64,000 nt of DNA from assembly GCA_946965045.2 (NCBI GenBank), contig OX337239.1:3061268-3125267 (forward strand), in the 5' to 3' direction. The notes under the pieces are model-generated. The model was not told the origin of the DNA and did no database searches. It saw only the letters and a program-made list of their open reading frames with translations. Each line of letters begins with the position of its first letter. The first letter of the stretch is position 1. The stretch is from Epithemia pelagica. Lineage: Eukaryota; Bacillariophyta; Bacillariophyceae; Surirellales; Surirellaceae. The position numbers and the translations under genes were made by a program. Below, piece by piece: positions 33,262 through 44,100 of this stretch.

Positions 33262-34515
33262 ATGGCCGCGAACTTCGCTCTATCTCCAGCCCACGCCAAC
33301 GCCAATCAAGTGATCAACTTCACGACGGCAGGAGGCGCCAAGTTTTACAAGCAAGCGACACGTGGATTGTACGATGGTGGTGACCTCTACGACCTCAACG
33401 CAGAAGGATTGAAGACGTTCCTAGATACCTTGCAGGATCGGATCGTGGAACAGAACTGGACATCTATCTTTTCGATTCCAGAAGCAATCGCCGCTCCAGC
33501 AGCAAACCTTCGTAACTTGACGTCCGAATACGGTCGCGTCTCTCTTCAACAAGTCCGAGCCTTCGTCGACCACTACAATGGGCAGAATCGTCAGACGCAG
33601 AACTCATACATGGCCTACACATGTATCATGGCTTCACTTACCGAAGACGCAAAGGCACAAGTGAATATTCGACGCGAAGATTTTACGATCAATGGCCGCG
33701 GAGCTGGACCTCTCCTTCTCAAGGTTCTCGTCTCGCTTGCTCATGTGGACACGGAAGCCACGGTTATGGTACTCCGTCAACGCCTGGCCGACTTGCACGT
33801 GTACATTATGGACATCAACGCGGACATCGCCAAGTTCAATTTCTATGTGGACGAAACCCTTCGAGCCCTCAACGCGCGCGGCGAGCAAACTCTGGACCTC
33901 CTTCCCAACCTTTTCAAGGCGTATGAAAATGTGAACGACGATAACTTTCTGGAGTTTATCCGTCGCAAGAAGAACGCATATGAAGAAGGTGACAATCCGG
34001 GATTGACCCCGCGCCAACTTATGACATTGGCACGCACCAAGTATCAGACCTTGATCGAGCAAAAGAAATGGCAGGCGCTCTCGGCACGTGACCAGAAACT
34101 GATCGCTCTCGAAGCATCCGTGAACAAACTCAAGGACTCGAAACGTTAGGCAGTGCAGACGGACCAAAAGAAACAGTCAGCAAAAGTGAAGACGGACAAG
34201 ACTACGGACACCGACAAGGGATGGCTTACGATTGGTCCCAAGAGCGGGCAACCGGAGGTTAAAGAAGTTAACGGCAAGACTTGGTATTGGTACAAATGGC
34301 ACCAGAAGTGGTCAACTAACAAGAATCACACGTCTGCGACATGCAACGGACGTGGTCTTACCGGAGACAAGAAACGCGCTTATGACGAAGCTCACGGGAC
34401 TGGTGACGGTGGAAGTCAAGCTGATTCATCTACCCCAGGACTCCGCCTAGCAAGTGCCTTAGCTAACCTGTCTCCAGACGACGAAGAAGATGATGATGAC
34501 AGCAACGACGAGTGA
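33262..34515 (+). CDS. gag: R2 Gag, interrupted by an in-frame UAG at 34147
   Basis: The ATG at 33262 (ACCATGGCCGCG) opens a 295-codon frame with a helical capsid-type region (residues 1-290, including SYMAYTCIMASLTEDAKAQV), ending at TAG 34147-34149. The same frame continues for 121 codons to TGA 34513-34515. This second part is lysine-rich and has the WYWYKWHQKWSTNKNHTSATC segment, which resembles the W-C..H..W..H..C nucleic-acid-binding module of diatom and oomycete Gag proteins but lacks its first cysteine. It ends in an acidic run (DDEEDDDDSNDE). The UAG may be a nonsense mutation or a readthrough stop separating capsid from nucleocapsid. Pol follows in the same frame. Confidence 0.85.
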
Positions 34516-34564
34516 CAACCAAACCCGGGGTGGTTCCCCGGGCTGCTTCAAGACATCAAGCAGC
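34513..34564 (+). promoter_or_regulatory. Candidate stop-codon readthrough signal at the R2 gag-pol junction
   Basis: The gag UGA (34513-34515) is followed by CAACCA, which fits the CAR-YYA readthrough consensus known from tobamovirus-type UAG CAA UUA. After an 8-nt spacer (34516-34523) comes a perfect 7-bp GC-only stem, CCCGGGG (34524-34530) with CCCCGGG (34536-34542), loop TGGTT. Directly after it, CTGCTT (34543-34548) pairs with AAGCAG (34558-34563). The spacer bases AACCA are also complementary to the TGGTT loop. Pol continues in the same frame with no further stop. The arrangement of stop, 8 nt and GC stem resembles the murine leukaemia virus gag-pol type. Function is inferred. Confidence 0.6.
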
Positions 34565-34689
34565 TCATATACACAGTATTAGTGACGATCGTGTTATCAG
34601 GTTATACAATACTGTGTTTCGAGCTATGGTCCCCTAGACGAACTACCATCGACTACTGGCTAAAGACCGCAAGCAACGCATGCGACCAG

Positions 34690-37600
34690 ATGGCGACTAC
34701 TATGGCGACCGCAATCAAGACGAAGAAGAAAAGACGACTCGACCATGGTAAACTACGACGACGGAGGAAGATGACCGGACTCCTAAGAGCATTATGCATG
34801 GTGACGATTCTTACTTCAACAACTGGATTAGTATCCAACAGAGCGGCCCATGACGTCGGATTCGATACCGACAGCCGCAAAGTACTCATCGACAACTGTG
34901 CCACTGCGTCCATCACCAACGACATCAACGATTGTTGCACGAAACCAGTCAAGATTAAGCGACGAGTGAAAGGAGTGGCCGGGACGTTCCACCCAGACAT
35001 TTACGAGACGACGATACGATGGGATATCGAGGACGACGATGGGAAAATACATACAATCACGCTTCCCCGATCATTCTACATCCCATCAACGCCGACGCGA
35101 CTCTTGTCTCCACAACACTGGGCTCAAACCGCAAAAGACAACAAACCTGTACCGAGAGGGACTCGATGCACAACATATGGTAACAGTATCGAACTCGTGT
35201 GGGGACAAGGACACTTCAAACAAACAGTGCCGCTCAACAAGAAGGGATCAAACGTTGGAGAATTCACAACAGCCCCAGGCTATACACGATACGAGACGTT
35301 CTGCAAGAGAGCGGGCACAACGATCGAACAAGAAGATAACAAACCACTGTTAGCTCACAACGCGAATCTTATCGAAGACGACGACGAGTCCATCATTGAA
35401 CGATCTCCAGCAACGGTCGGAGAAGACGAATCGACAGACGACGAGAGTATTTTCCAAAACGACAATCTCGACGACGAGGAAAATGAGAAGTACTTTCCGA
35501 GTAGAGATGTACCGATGACTACAGAATTTCTCATCGGTCCGAATGAAACGGTACACGTGATCCCCAACGAAGAAGAACGACTACCCGAGAGTCCAACGCT
35601 AGAGTTACTCAGGACTCACCACCGTATGGGACACCTCTCTATGGCTAAGATCCAATCAATGGCACGTCAGAGTATACTCCCAAAACGACTGGCTAACTGC
35701 AAAATACCTGTTTGTACAGCATGCATGTACGGAAAGGCGACCAGACGCCCATGGAGAATCAAGGGTCATCGAGGTACATTGGACGTCATGACGTCACCAG
35801 GACAATGCGTATCCGTGGATCAAATGATATCCAAGACTCCAGGGTATATAGCCCACTTACGAGGGACTCCAACACGGGACCGATATAAGGTGGCTACTAT
35901 CTTTGTGGATCACTATTCAGGTATAGGTTACGTTCACTTGCAGAGAACTACATCAGCAAAAGACACTATAGAAGCTAAAGATCGATTCGAAGCATGGGCC
36001 GATACGCATGGAGTTGCAATTCGTCATTACCATGCCGATAACGGTATCTTCGCTGACAACAAGTTCCGAGAAGCCGTCCAAGCGAAAGGCCAACGCCTTA
36101 CCTTCAGCGGGGTCAACGCACACTTCCAGAGCGGTATGGCCGAACGCCGCATTCGGGACCTACAAGAATCAGCACGAACCATGCTAGTTCATGCACAGAG
36201 ACGCTGGCCGTCCACCATAACGACGAACCTATGGCCCTACGCCATAAGATACGCCAACGACATGTTCAACGAAGCACCTATGAAGAAACAGAAAGACAAA
36301 ACTCCAATGGAGTTATTCACTGGTTCAACAGTTCGGTTCAATACAAGACTAGCCCATACGTTCGGGTGTCCCGCTTACGTGCTTGACAACGATCTCCAGA
36401 GTGGAACACCTATCCCGAAATGGTCAGAACGCGCTCGGGTTGGCATTTTCTTGGGATACTCTCCGCAACATTCTAGAACCATTGGGCTTATTCTATCACT
36501 ATCATTCGGATTGACGTCACCTCAGTTCCATGTGCAGTACGACGACGCTTTCGAAACACTAAGGGCGAGTTTTGGAGAAGCCCCGCCAGTATCACAATGG
36601 CAGTACAAAGCAGGATTTACGAAAAGAGCCCCACGAATGAGGGAGACAGCAAGTGTACCTCAACTCGGAAGCACAGCGACGTCACCAAGGAGAACAAGAA
36701 TTGCAAACGACGTGCCGCATGACAACGACGTATCACATAATGAAGAACCGTCCTCGGACACTATGCATCCTACCTTAGATGAGGGAGAAACGCTACCCCA
36801 ACATGAGGGAGCTAGGCGGTCGCAACGTACAACCCGTCGGACTCAGAGGTATCAGGACTATTTGACATCGCTACAAGACAAAAACGACGCCATTGCAGAA
36901 TTAGCTATCACTGCTAAACCAGCGATTACGGTCAAGACAGCCCAAGCAAACAGTAACCCAGATGTAATGTACTGGCATGAAGCTATGAAACAGAAGGATC
37001 GAGAAGAGTTCATCAAAGCCGCTCAGAAAGAAGTACAAGATCATAGCGACAATGGCCTATGGGAAGTTGTCAAAAGGAAGGATATTCCGAAAGGAGCATT
37101 GATTTCACGCGGAGTATGGAGCTGTGTTCGAAAACGAAGACTCAAAACAAGAGAAGTCTATAAATGGAAATCAAGGCTCGCTTACGACGGGTCTATGCAA
37201 GAAAAGGGAGTCAACTACTGGGAAACATATGCCCCAGTTATTCAATGGCCGGTCGTCCGTTTTGTCTTAACTATGGCACTTACTCAAGGATGGCATATCA
37301 AGCAAGTTGATTACGTCTTGGCGTATACGCAAGCAGTGGCGGAGACCGACATGTACATGGAGGCGCCAAGGAGCTTTACATTCGACACCAAAGGCAATCA
37401 ACGAGCCGAGGATTACGTGCTCAAAATCAAACAAAATTATTACGGCCAGAAACAAGGAGCCCGAGTATGGAACCAGCACTTGGTCAAGCGGCTGAAAGAC
37501 GTGGGTTTCCAACAGAGTGCATATGATGAATGCCTCTTTTACCACGGAAAGTGCGTGTACATTTTGTACACTGATGACTCTCTCTTGATGGGCCCAGACC

Positions 37601-38571
37601 AAGACGAGCTAAACAGGTTGATTGTCACAATGGAAGAAAGTGGATTGAAGATGACGTACGAGGACGGAGTAAATGATTTTCTCGGAGTCAACGTTGAAAA
37701 GAAAGACGATGGAACCATCCATTTGACCCAACCACATTTGATCGACTCGATCCTCCACGACCTTCACTTGGTCGACAAAACAACCAAGACAAAAGACACA
37801 CCGGCACCCACAACGGTACGACTAAGACAAGATCAGGACGGGAAGCCTTTTGACGGGCACTTCCATTATCGAGCCGCAATAGGGAAACTGAATTTTCTGG
37901 AAAAGAGCACTCGGCCAGATATCAGCTTCGCCGTTCACCAATGTGCAAGATTTTGTGAGAATCCACGAGCGATACATGGCAAAGCAGTAAAACACATTGC
38001 ACGTTACCTTGCTGCCACAAAGAAGAAGGGGATCATCCTCAACCCAGACGAGACACAGTCGTTCCAAGTCTTCGCAGACGCCGACTTCGCAGGTAATTTC
38101 AATAAGCTGGACCACCCGAATCGGGACATGGCACGATCGAGAACAGGGTTTGCAGTCATCTATGCTGGTTGTCCCATCCTGTGGCAATCCAAATTGCAGT
38201 CAGAGATCGCATTATCAACAACGGAAGCCGAGATTATAAGCCTCTCGCATGCATTACGTACCGTGATCCCATTGATGTCCATCACTCGAGAGATGAAGGA
38301 ATTGGGTTTCCCAGTACTATCCACAACGCCACAAGTCCACTGCAAGGCATTCGAAGATAACAGTGGCGCTGTGGAATTAGCAACAGTACACAAGTATCGC
38401 CCTCGAACACGATATCTCTGCACCAAGTTGTTCCACTTCAAATCTTTTGTGGAACGAAAGGAAATCGAGATCCTCCCATGCGCGACAGACGACCAGACGG
38501 CAGATATCTTCACAAAATCTCTTAGTACGACGCCCTTCGAGCAACACCGCAAGAAACTTCAAGGATGGTAG
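34690..38571 (+). CDS. pol: R2 Pol polyprotein (PR-IN-RT-RNase H)
   Basis: The frame is open from just after the gag UGA (34516) to 38571; 34690 is its first ATG. Counting from 34582, the protease-like site is IDNCA near residue 104 instead of the usual D-[ST]-G-A. The integrase zinc finger has H-H at about 345-350 and C-x2-C (VCTAC) at about 377. The integrase triad is SVDQM (412), HADNG (485) and MAERR (519). RT follows with KQVDY (908) and YTDD (996), and RNase H with VFADADFAG (1166) and ALSTTEAE (1212). All key residues of IN, RT and RNase H are present, so the enzyme parts may be active. Expression probably needs gag-pol readthrough, because no separate promoter is evident. Confidence 0.93.
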   Translation: MATTMATAIKTKKKRRLDHGKLRRRRKMTGLLRALCMVTILTSTTGLVSNRAAHDVGFDTDSRKVLIDNCATASITNDINDCCTKPVKIKRRVKGVAGTFHPDIYETTIRWDIEDDDGKIHTITLPRSFYIPSTPTRLLSPQHWAQTAKDNKPVPRGTRCTTYGNSIELVWGQGHFKQTVPLNKKGSNVGEFTTAPGYTRYETFCKRAGTTIEQEDNKPLLAHNANLIEDDDESIIERSPATVGEDESTDDESIFQNDNLDDEENEKYFPSRDVPMTTEFLIGPNETVHVIPNEEERLPESPTLELLRTHHRMGHLSMAKIQSMARQSILPKRLANCKIPVCTACMYGKATRRPWRIKGHRGTLDVMTSPGQCVSVDQMISKTPGYIAHLRGTPTRDRYKVATIFVDHYSGIGYVHLQRTTSAKDTIEAKDRFEAWADTHGVAIRHYHADNGIFADNKFREAVQAKGQRLTFSGVNAHFQSGMAERRIRDLQESARTMLVHAQRRWPSTITTNLWPYAIRYANDMFNEAPMKKQKDKTPMELFTGSTVRFNTRLAHTFGCPAYVLDNDLQSGTPIPKWSERARVGIFLGYSPQHSRTIGLILSLSFGLTSPQFHVQYDDAFETLRASFGEAPPVSQWQYKAGFTKRAPRMRETASVPQLGSTATSPRRTRIANDVPHDNDVSHNEEPSSDTMHPTLDEGETLPQHEGARRSQRTTRRTQRYQDYLTSLQDKNDAIAELAITAKPAITVKTAQANSNPDVMYWHEAMKQKDREEFIKAAQKEVQDHSDNGLWEVVKRKDIPKGALISRGVWSCVRKRRLKTREVYKWKSRLAYDGSMQEKGVNYWETYAPVIQWPVVRFVLTMALTQGWHIKQVDYVLAYTQAVAETDMYMEAPRSFTFDTKGNQRAEDYVLKIKQNYYGQKQGARVWNQHLVKRLKDVGFQQSAYDECLFYHGKCVYILYTDDSLLMGPDQDELNRLIVTMEESGLKMTYEDGVNDFLGVNVEKKDDGTIHLTQPHLIDSILHDLHLVDKTTKTKDTPAPTTVRLRQDQDGKPFDGHFHYRAAIGKLNFLEKSTRPDISFAVHQCARFCENPRAIHGKAVKHIARYLAATKKKGIILNPDETQSFQVFADADFAGNFNKLDHPNRDMARSRTGFAVIYAGCPILWQSKLQSEIALSTTEAEIISLSHALRTVIPLMSITREMKELGFPVLSTTPQVHCKAFEDNSGAVELATVHKYRPRTRYLCTKLFHFKSFVERKEIEILPCATDDQTADIFTKSLSTTPFEQHRKKLQGW

Positions 38572-38598
38572 CATCATCTTTCCCCGTCCGTGAGGGAG

Positions 38599-39071
38599 TG
38601 TTCAAAAGATCTACGTAATCGTCCGGGAATGGACCCGGGACTCCCATTCGGAAGTAGGAGATCGGCCGAAGAAAAGATGAGCATCATTCATCTTGAGAAT
38701 TTGTCCCTCAAAGGACATGAACGACGGGCATCCAAACAAGATGCTCACGAACGATACAACAAAGACAACGCGTCATCGTCATGAGCGTTTAGAAGTGACA
38801 AACCGGCCCAATTCAACTGATACAGGCCAAAAGAATAACTGGCATTGCCTAAAAGGAACAACGGCCAAGAACGGGCAGGAGACACCCATTTAGGAAAACA
38901 AGATCGATGGACGATTGAACTATCGCCCAACCATCGACTCAACGCATCAAAAGGAAAGACCTCAACGCCTTAGGCTGCAACACGCTAGATTAACCAAATA
39001 AACTCACAACTTAACTTCGTTTACACGGGTTGAGCTCTTTCTCTTTTACCTACGGTAGGGAGAAAACAACA
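38599..39071 (+). repeat. R2 3' LTR (473 bp)
   Basis: It differs from the 5' LTR only at 38718 (T for A) and is followed by the 6-bp target duplicate GATACC. Confidence 0.97.
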
Positions 39072-39855
39072 GATACCTTGGCCTTTCTGTCGCCCGAACA
39101 AGTCCAAATCGATCCGAGAGCCGATCTTTTACCCTCGGCCATTGAAAGTGGTGCTTGTTTGGTCCGAACTATAGAGACGAATCGAGCAGAACAAGAAAAC
39201 GGAGATCCTCAACGACCAGCTCACAACGCTTTGGTCCGTCACAGCAAATCCTTCTTTGCTCCCTGTGGAATGCAACCCAATACGAGTAGGAATCGTGAAT
39301 GTTGTTGTATATGTGGCGCAACGGAATCCGCAAGACAGATATCCTTGCACATGGTGTATTCGTATGCAAAACGGTACAAGTGGCGTCCACGAACAACCAC
39401 AAGGGAGTTCCAAAGGATGCAAGTACAAGAAATTGCAATCATGAGAAGACGTTGAATGCTGCCCTTGCCTTTTGTTCATTGTCGACTGAGCATGCGACAC
39501 TTGCGCAAGACTGTGGTCCCTGACCGGGAAGTGTATCGTGGATCGCTCATAGCAAAGACTCCACAGTCGTCGTGGTCGAAAGTCAACTGCGACGTTGACG
39601 GTCCAAGGAAATGACTGGCGCGGCTTCCTTCACACCACAACGTGTATTTCACTGCAGAGAGATACGATTCCTTGGGCCGCCGTTCGTGCATCCAGGAACT
39701 GACTGGAGGTTCTCAGGCTGGTTTGATTGGGCGTCTTTCGAGAGGCAAGATGTCCTTTTCGTGCTGAAGTACCGTATTCCGTTACTGTTGCCACGATCGC
39801 TCCAAGCTACGGCAAAACTGATACCATTCCACCAGCATTCTCTGAGGAACACCGA

Positions 39856-40060
39856 TGGTGAAACCATTTCCAATGTGCATTGATACGCAATGCCTCCATC
39901 CAATTCACAGTCGTCAACAGTCCGGGTCCCCGAAGTTGCATCCGATCCATGTCTTATTGACACGCGCGGCTTTGATCAAGGCTAGAGCGCTCCATTCAAA
40001 GAATAAAACTGAACCACGTCCCAGAGCACGAATTCGGTCACTTGGACAACGAAGGAACAT
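39856..40060 (-). pseudogene. LRR-gene relic upstream of K8 side
   Basis: About 200 bp align with L3 at about 57880-58085, covering the ALRCNQCWE to SSVNGVKALVEAL segment: CATTGATACGCAATGC, CCATCCAATTCACAGTCGTC, TCCATGTCTTATTGACAC, CTCCATTCAAAGAATAAAACTG and GTCCCAGAGCACGAATTCGG are the anchor phrases. Frames are broken. More diverged LRR sequence may extend left to about 39610. Confidence 0.6.
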
Positions 40061-40139
40061 GATGATCATGCGCCTCCAATCTTTTGGCTGTGTGTCATGC
40101 ATCCTATGTGCGATCAACACTCTGGCTCAAATGCTTCCA

Positions 40140-40265
40140 CGCGTTACCCTCTAGCGGGGGTGGTTTCGAGATTGAAGTTTCTGTGAACCACCCCCATACC
40201 TTTTTCCTGGCTCCTGTCGCCCGGCATATCTCATTCCTTCCACCGCGATAACAACACGACAATCA
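40140..40265 (-). repeat. Hairpin-containing short repeat, copy 1 (inverted)
   Basis: This ~125-bp unit is an inverted copy of 48177-48309 (shared phrases CGGCATATCTCATT and CCACCCCCATACCT). It contains a perfect 10-bp inverted pair, GGGGGTGGTT at 40156-40165 and AACCACCCCC at 40186-40195, with a 20-nt loop. The other copy has the same geometry with a compensated T-A to C-G change. MITE-like or structural RNA element; identity unknown. Confidence 0.6.
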
Positions 40266-40768
40266 AACTTTGTCGTTGCTGGTGACCTCCTACGGCCACC
40301 CCATCATGATCCGACCATCACATGCTTCATATTGGTACCATGGCAGTGCATTGTGAGGGGCATAGTGCATGCGGGCCATTCTAGGAAATGACCAATACAG
40401 TGACGCGGTAATACGGCACAATAGGAGACTATGATGGCGTGAAAATAAATGAGAGTTGCTGTTTTGCTATCCATACACTGTGTAGCTACTACTGTGATGT
40501 GTATTGTGTACCAATAGGTCTCCAAACAATGCAAGATAAGAGCCATATAGTCCCTTTGAGTTGCTTCGTTCGAAATGGCAAGACGTCGCGTCCGTTCCTG
40601 TGCCACGAGGCATGGCGCCTATGAGTCTGATGCATAACAGCCTTAACCTTTAAACTTTGGTGATGCAGATGTATTCTACACTATTGGTTTGAGGTCTATG
40701 ACGGGGAAGACAGGTTTGAAGAGTCCAAATAGGTGCACAACAACCTGTGCAACACCAAGGTCCGTGTT

Positions 40769-41008
40769 TGAATAAAAACTGACGGCCAGACGCAATATAC
40801 AGCTTGCAACAATCAAACTATCAGAAATTATGATGACTAAACTAGGGGTGCCCTTTGGGGGCAAATCGCTCACGTAGGGGCCAAATAGCGACCACGGTAC
40901 CCACTAGCGAACACATAGCTAGGGGCCGGGCGATGCCAGGCGGTGCGTAGCGAGGCATGGCGAGGCCCTTCGTAGGTTACAAAGGGGGCGCCCGTGATTA
41001 TTTATTCA
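40769..41008 (-). repeat. R3 3' LTR (240 bp)
   Basis: Identical to the other LTR except A at 40801 against G at 47969 (plus strand). Pol ends only about 120 bp before it. Confidence 0.96.
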
Positions 41009-41130
41009 GTCCCCGCGAACAAAATCGGGGTGGGCAACTTCGTTTAGTTCGTCATGTCAGCAGAGGCCGGTCCAGTACGTCGGACTATTCTTCAAAAGGG
41101 GGCGATCCCATTTTGGATCTAAAAGGGGTG

Positions 41131-44100
41131 CTACCACATGATACGTTGGGCCAGGAATCGCAATCGAGGTCCAGGTAGCAGTTTGGTTAGGATATCGGCA
41201 AGATTCGTTTCACCTTCTTCCCATGCAATGCGCACAAGTCCAGCAGCTTGCGCTTCACGAGTCCGATGATAAGCAACTGCGTTGTGCTTCTTCTTTAGGA
41301 CTGATTCCGGCTGCGTCGAGTTCTTAAACACAGATTCATTGTCGCAAAACACATTCGTCTCTCCATCCAACGGGATACCCATCATTCGCAACTTATAACG
41401 AAATGCTTCAATCATTTCAATGGCAGTCTTCATCGCCACGAACTCACTGCCAAATGTAGACGTTTCAACAGTGTTTTGTCGTTTTGAATACCACATGATC
41501 GGTGCTCGTTGCAAGAACAGTAGGACTCCTGTTTGAGAGCGCCGTGTGACACGACATCCAGCATGATCAGCATCGACAAAGCAAGTCGTGGTGACAGCGT
41601 TTCCACGCGGTGCTGGTGCGTTTGGCGGAATCGGCTCGGCAGCATCAGGATAATACTCAGACCAATCCGGTCGGGTAAAACGTGACTCGTCGAAGTCAGG
41701 GGTTGTGTCGTCAAACACAATGGCGGATTTATCGTACTTCTTTAGATACGCGAAGATGTGCAACGTTTGCTCGAGATGTCCTTCTCGTGGATTCGCCATA
41801 AAACGGGACATATGGGAGACTGCGGTTGTAATGTCGATACGACCGAGTTCAACAATCCAACGGAGAATACCAATCAGTCCTTGGTAATAGTTCGCACGTC
41901 TTGCGTCGAGTTCAGGAGTCGCATCCAATTCCGGGCGATATCCATCGGCAATCGGCGTCGTCACTTTGGACTTCAGCTTTTCTCCGGATTTCTCCAGTTC
42001 CGTTTCGACTTCGGCAAGAGCACGCTTACAATACTTGTCAGCGGACATGGCCCAACGATCACGGTTCGACGGATCTTGCGTGTCGGGTATGGTATAACGC
42101 CGTATTTCGGATCCCAAGTATTCGTCTGGTGGTTTGATACTGTCAGGCTTGATCGTATAGCGCCTCTGCAGGTCCTGCATCACGGTTTTGGGATCATGAC
42201 TAACAATCAGCAGATCATCAATATAGACCAAAACATACTCGTAATACTGGAACCCATCAGATGGTCGAGTGTTCGCTCGAAGCCATACATCCGGATCAGC
42301 TTGACACATCTTAAATCCCATATCGCGGAGCGTTGCGGCGATGTGATCACGCCACCTTGCGGCAGAACTTTTGAGACCATATAATGCGCGCACTATCAGT
42401 GCAGGTTGTCCAACCTTATCTGGTCCAAATTCGAGTCCCGCGGTGGTATAGGTCTTCTCTTTAGTCGGTGCGTTGAGATATGCGTTTTGCACGTCCCCGA
42501 CGAGAACATCAAGACCATTTAGTGCAGCGATAGTAAAAGCAATGCGTACGCTATCGCGTGATACCACACTAGAATAGGTCGATTCTTTGGGTGGATCAGT
42601 TTTGTGGCCTCCGGCCACTAACCGTGCTTTTCGTCGCAGGTCTGATTTGATGTCAAAAACCATATGACAGGGAATATGCTTGTATCCAGAAGGCACTTCA
42701 CCATCAGCTGGAAATTCGAAAGCAATGCCAACGTTCTTCATTTCTTTCTCAATAGCCTTACGCCAGAAGTCAGTCCCCGTTCGGCGGTCAATCGCCAGGG
42801 CTTCTTCCACAGAGTGGGGCAACTCAATGCCATACTTGTGCGTTCGCTTCCAATAACGTGACTTTACCTTTTTGATAATGCGGTCTCGTTTGCGAAGTGC
42901 ACGTGGCACCCACCATGCGAAAGCAGGCTCTTTTGCGATGCCAGTGGATACTGCGTATTCGGCGGCTTCAATCATATTTCCATTCTTGACGTCCTTGAGC
43001 GGCAGCCAAACAGTCGATTGATCGGACAGTTCACATTGCAATTCCCAGCCTTTCGTTGTGTGGTGTGATGTGCCGTCAAGGAACGATGCGTCTGTTCGCT
43101 TAACTGCGGTCTCATCACTGCGGTGCCCCACAATGGCTTTCAATGTGTTGAACGCATTGCCCTCCGGGTCAACTTGCGAATACAGATTCTCTGCGATCAT
43201 ATTGGTTGCATACGACTCGACCGATCCATCCGGAAACTGTACATCGTAGTACCGGGTATCAAGGATTGGGTTGGTGTCGCGCTCACCAATAGGTCGCCCA
43301 TGAGCATCTTTCGTGCGTCCAATGATTTTCGCTCGAGCGCTTTCACCTCCTCGCGGCAGCATGACTTCAGCGGTGAGATATTCGTCTAGTTCCTCCGGCG
43401 TGTACGCGTCGGATTCCAGGGCTTCGGCCTCTGGGAACAAGGGCTCTAGAAGTTCACCTTCGTCAAAGAGGTCTGGGGGTGAATCGCTCCCAGTTGTGCC
43501 ATCAGATGGCGGCTCTTTCATTTGCGTTTGAATAGCGGCATCATAGTCCAACAACTGCTGATGAATCGTCGGATTCTTCAGGTCGTCTTCCGGAATGGCC
43601 CACACATCTTTCCGTGTGACATGATTGCCCTCTTGCGTTAGGATTTCATAGGCCATATCATCGGTGCAATCATTGGCTAAACCCAACCATCGGCCAATCA
43701 GTCTTTTTTCGAAGGGAAACTGTGCCATGGGCATGCGATAATACACCGGCTGATAGAATTGGAACATGGCTAATGGAGAGATGTCTGGCGTTGAGCCAAT
43801 TACATGCTCGAACGGTGTACGTCCATCTAATTCAGGGATATCGGATGCCGTGAGTTGCCGTACGTGTGAGCACCATTTAAGAGCATAGCTCCATAAACGT
43901 CGTGGTGCGCCGGTCGTCCTCATTATTTTGACAACTCCCTTCTTTAGTTCACGAATGCTCGCTTCGGCGGCGTTCTGCCATGGACTATAGGGAACCGTTT
44001 TCTCCATCTTTATGCGGTACTCGTTGCATATTTCACGGGACTTCCCTAGGAACAATTCTCGGGCACCATCAGATACCATTGTTTGGGGCATCCCTACATT

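Larger units (their letters stand above)
32739..39071 (+). mobile_element. R2: full-length Ty1/Copia LTR retrotransposon, 6333 bp
   Basis: The element is bounded by two 473-bp LTRs that differ at one base (A at 32858, T at 38718). The LTRs begin TG and end CA. The flanking hexamers are both GATACC (32733-32738 and 39072-39077), giving a 6-bp target duplication. Domain order is gag, protease, integrase, RT, RNase H, which defines Ty1/Copia. A purine tract GTGAGGGAG (38590-38598) abuts the 3' LTR. Only 50 bp separate the 5' LTR from the gag ATG, and no obvious full-length primer-binding site is present. The near-identical LTRs point to a very recent insertion. Confidence 0.97.
39072..40768. other. 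R2-R3 spacer: LRR relic, hairpin repeat, no intact gene
   Basis: Outside the LRR fragment (39856-40060) and the hairpin repeat (40140-40265), the remaining sequence shows only short uncorrelated frames. 40087-40140 resembles the Kelch promoter region (ATCCTATGTGCGATCAACACTCTGGCTCAAATGCTTCCACGCG, also upstream of K7). The LRR relic therefore still sits next to Kelch upstream sequence, although the next Kelch gene (K8) has been pushed 8 kb away by R3. Confidence 0.5.

Noticed and set aside
34153-34515. Separate small gene after R2 gag
   Set aside because: It has no ATG near its start, shares frame with gag, and holds the nucleic-acid-binding part expected at the Gag C-terminus, so it was merged with gag.
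34517-34535. Full H-type pseudoknot from AACCA (34517-34521) pairing with the TGGTT loop
   Set aside because: The pairing is complementary, but with the 7-bp stem formed there would be no linker bases to cross the second stem. It is noted only as a partial alternative structure.
39030-39455. 141-codon frame crossing the R2 3' LTR boundary
   Set aside because: It begins inside the LTR and runs into unrelated flank; the target-site junction at 39071/39072 makes it a chance fusion.
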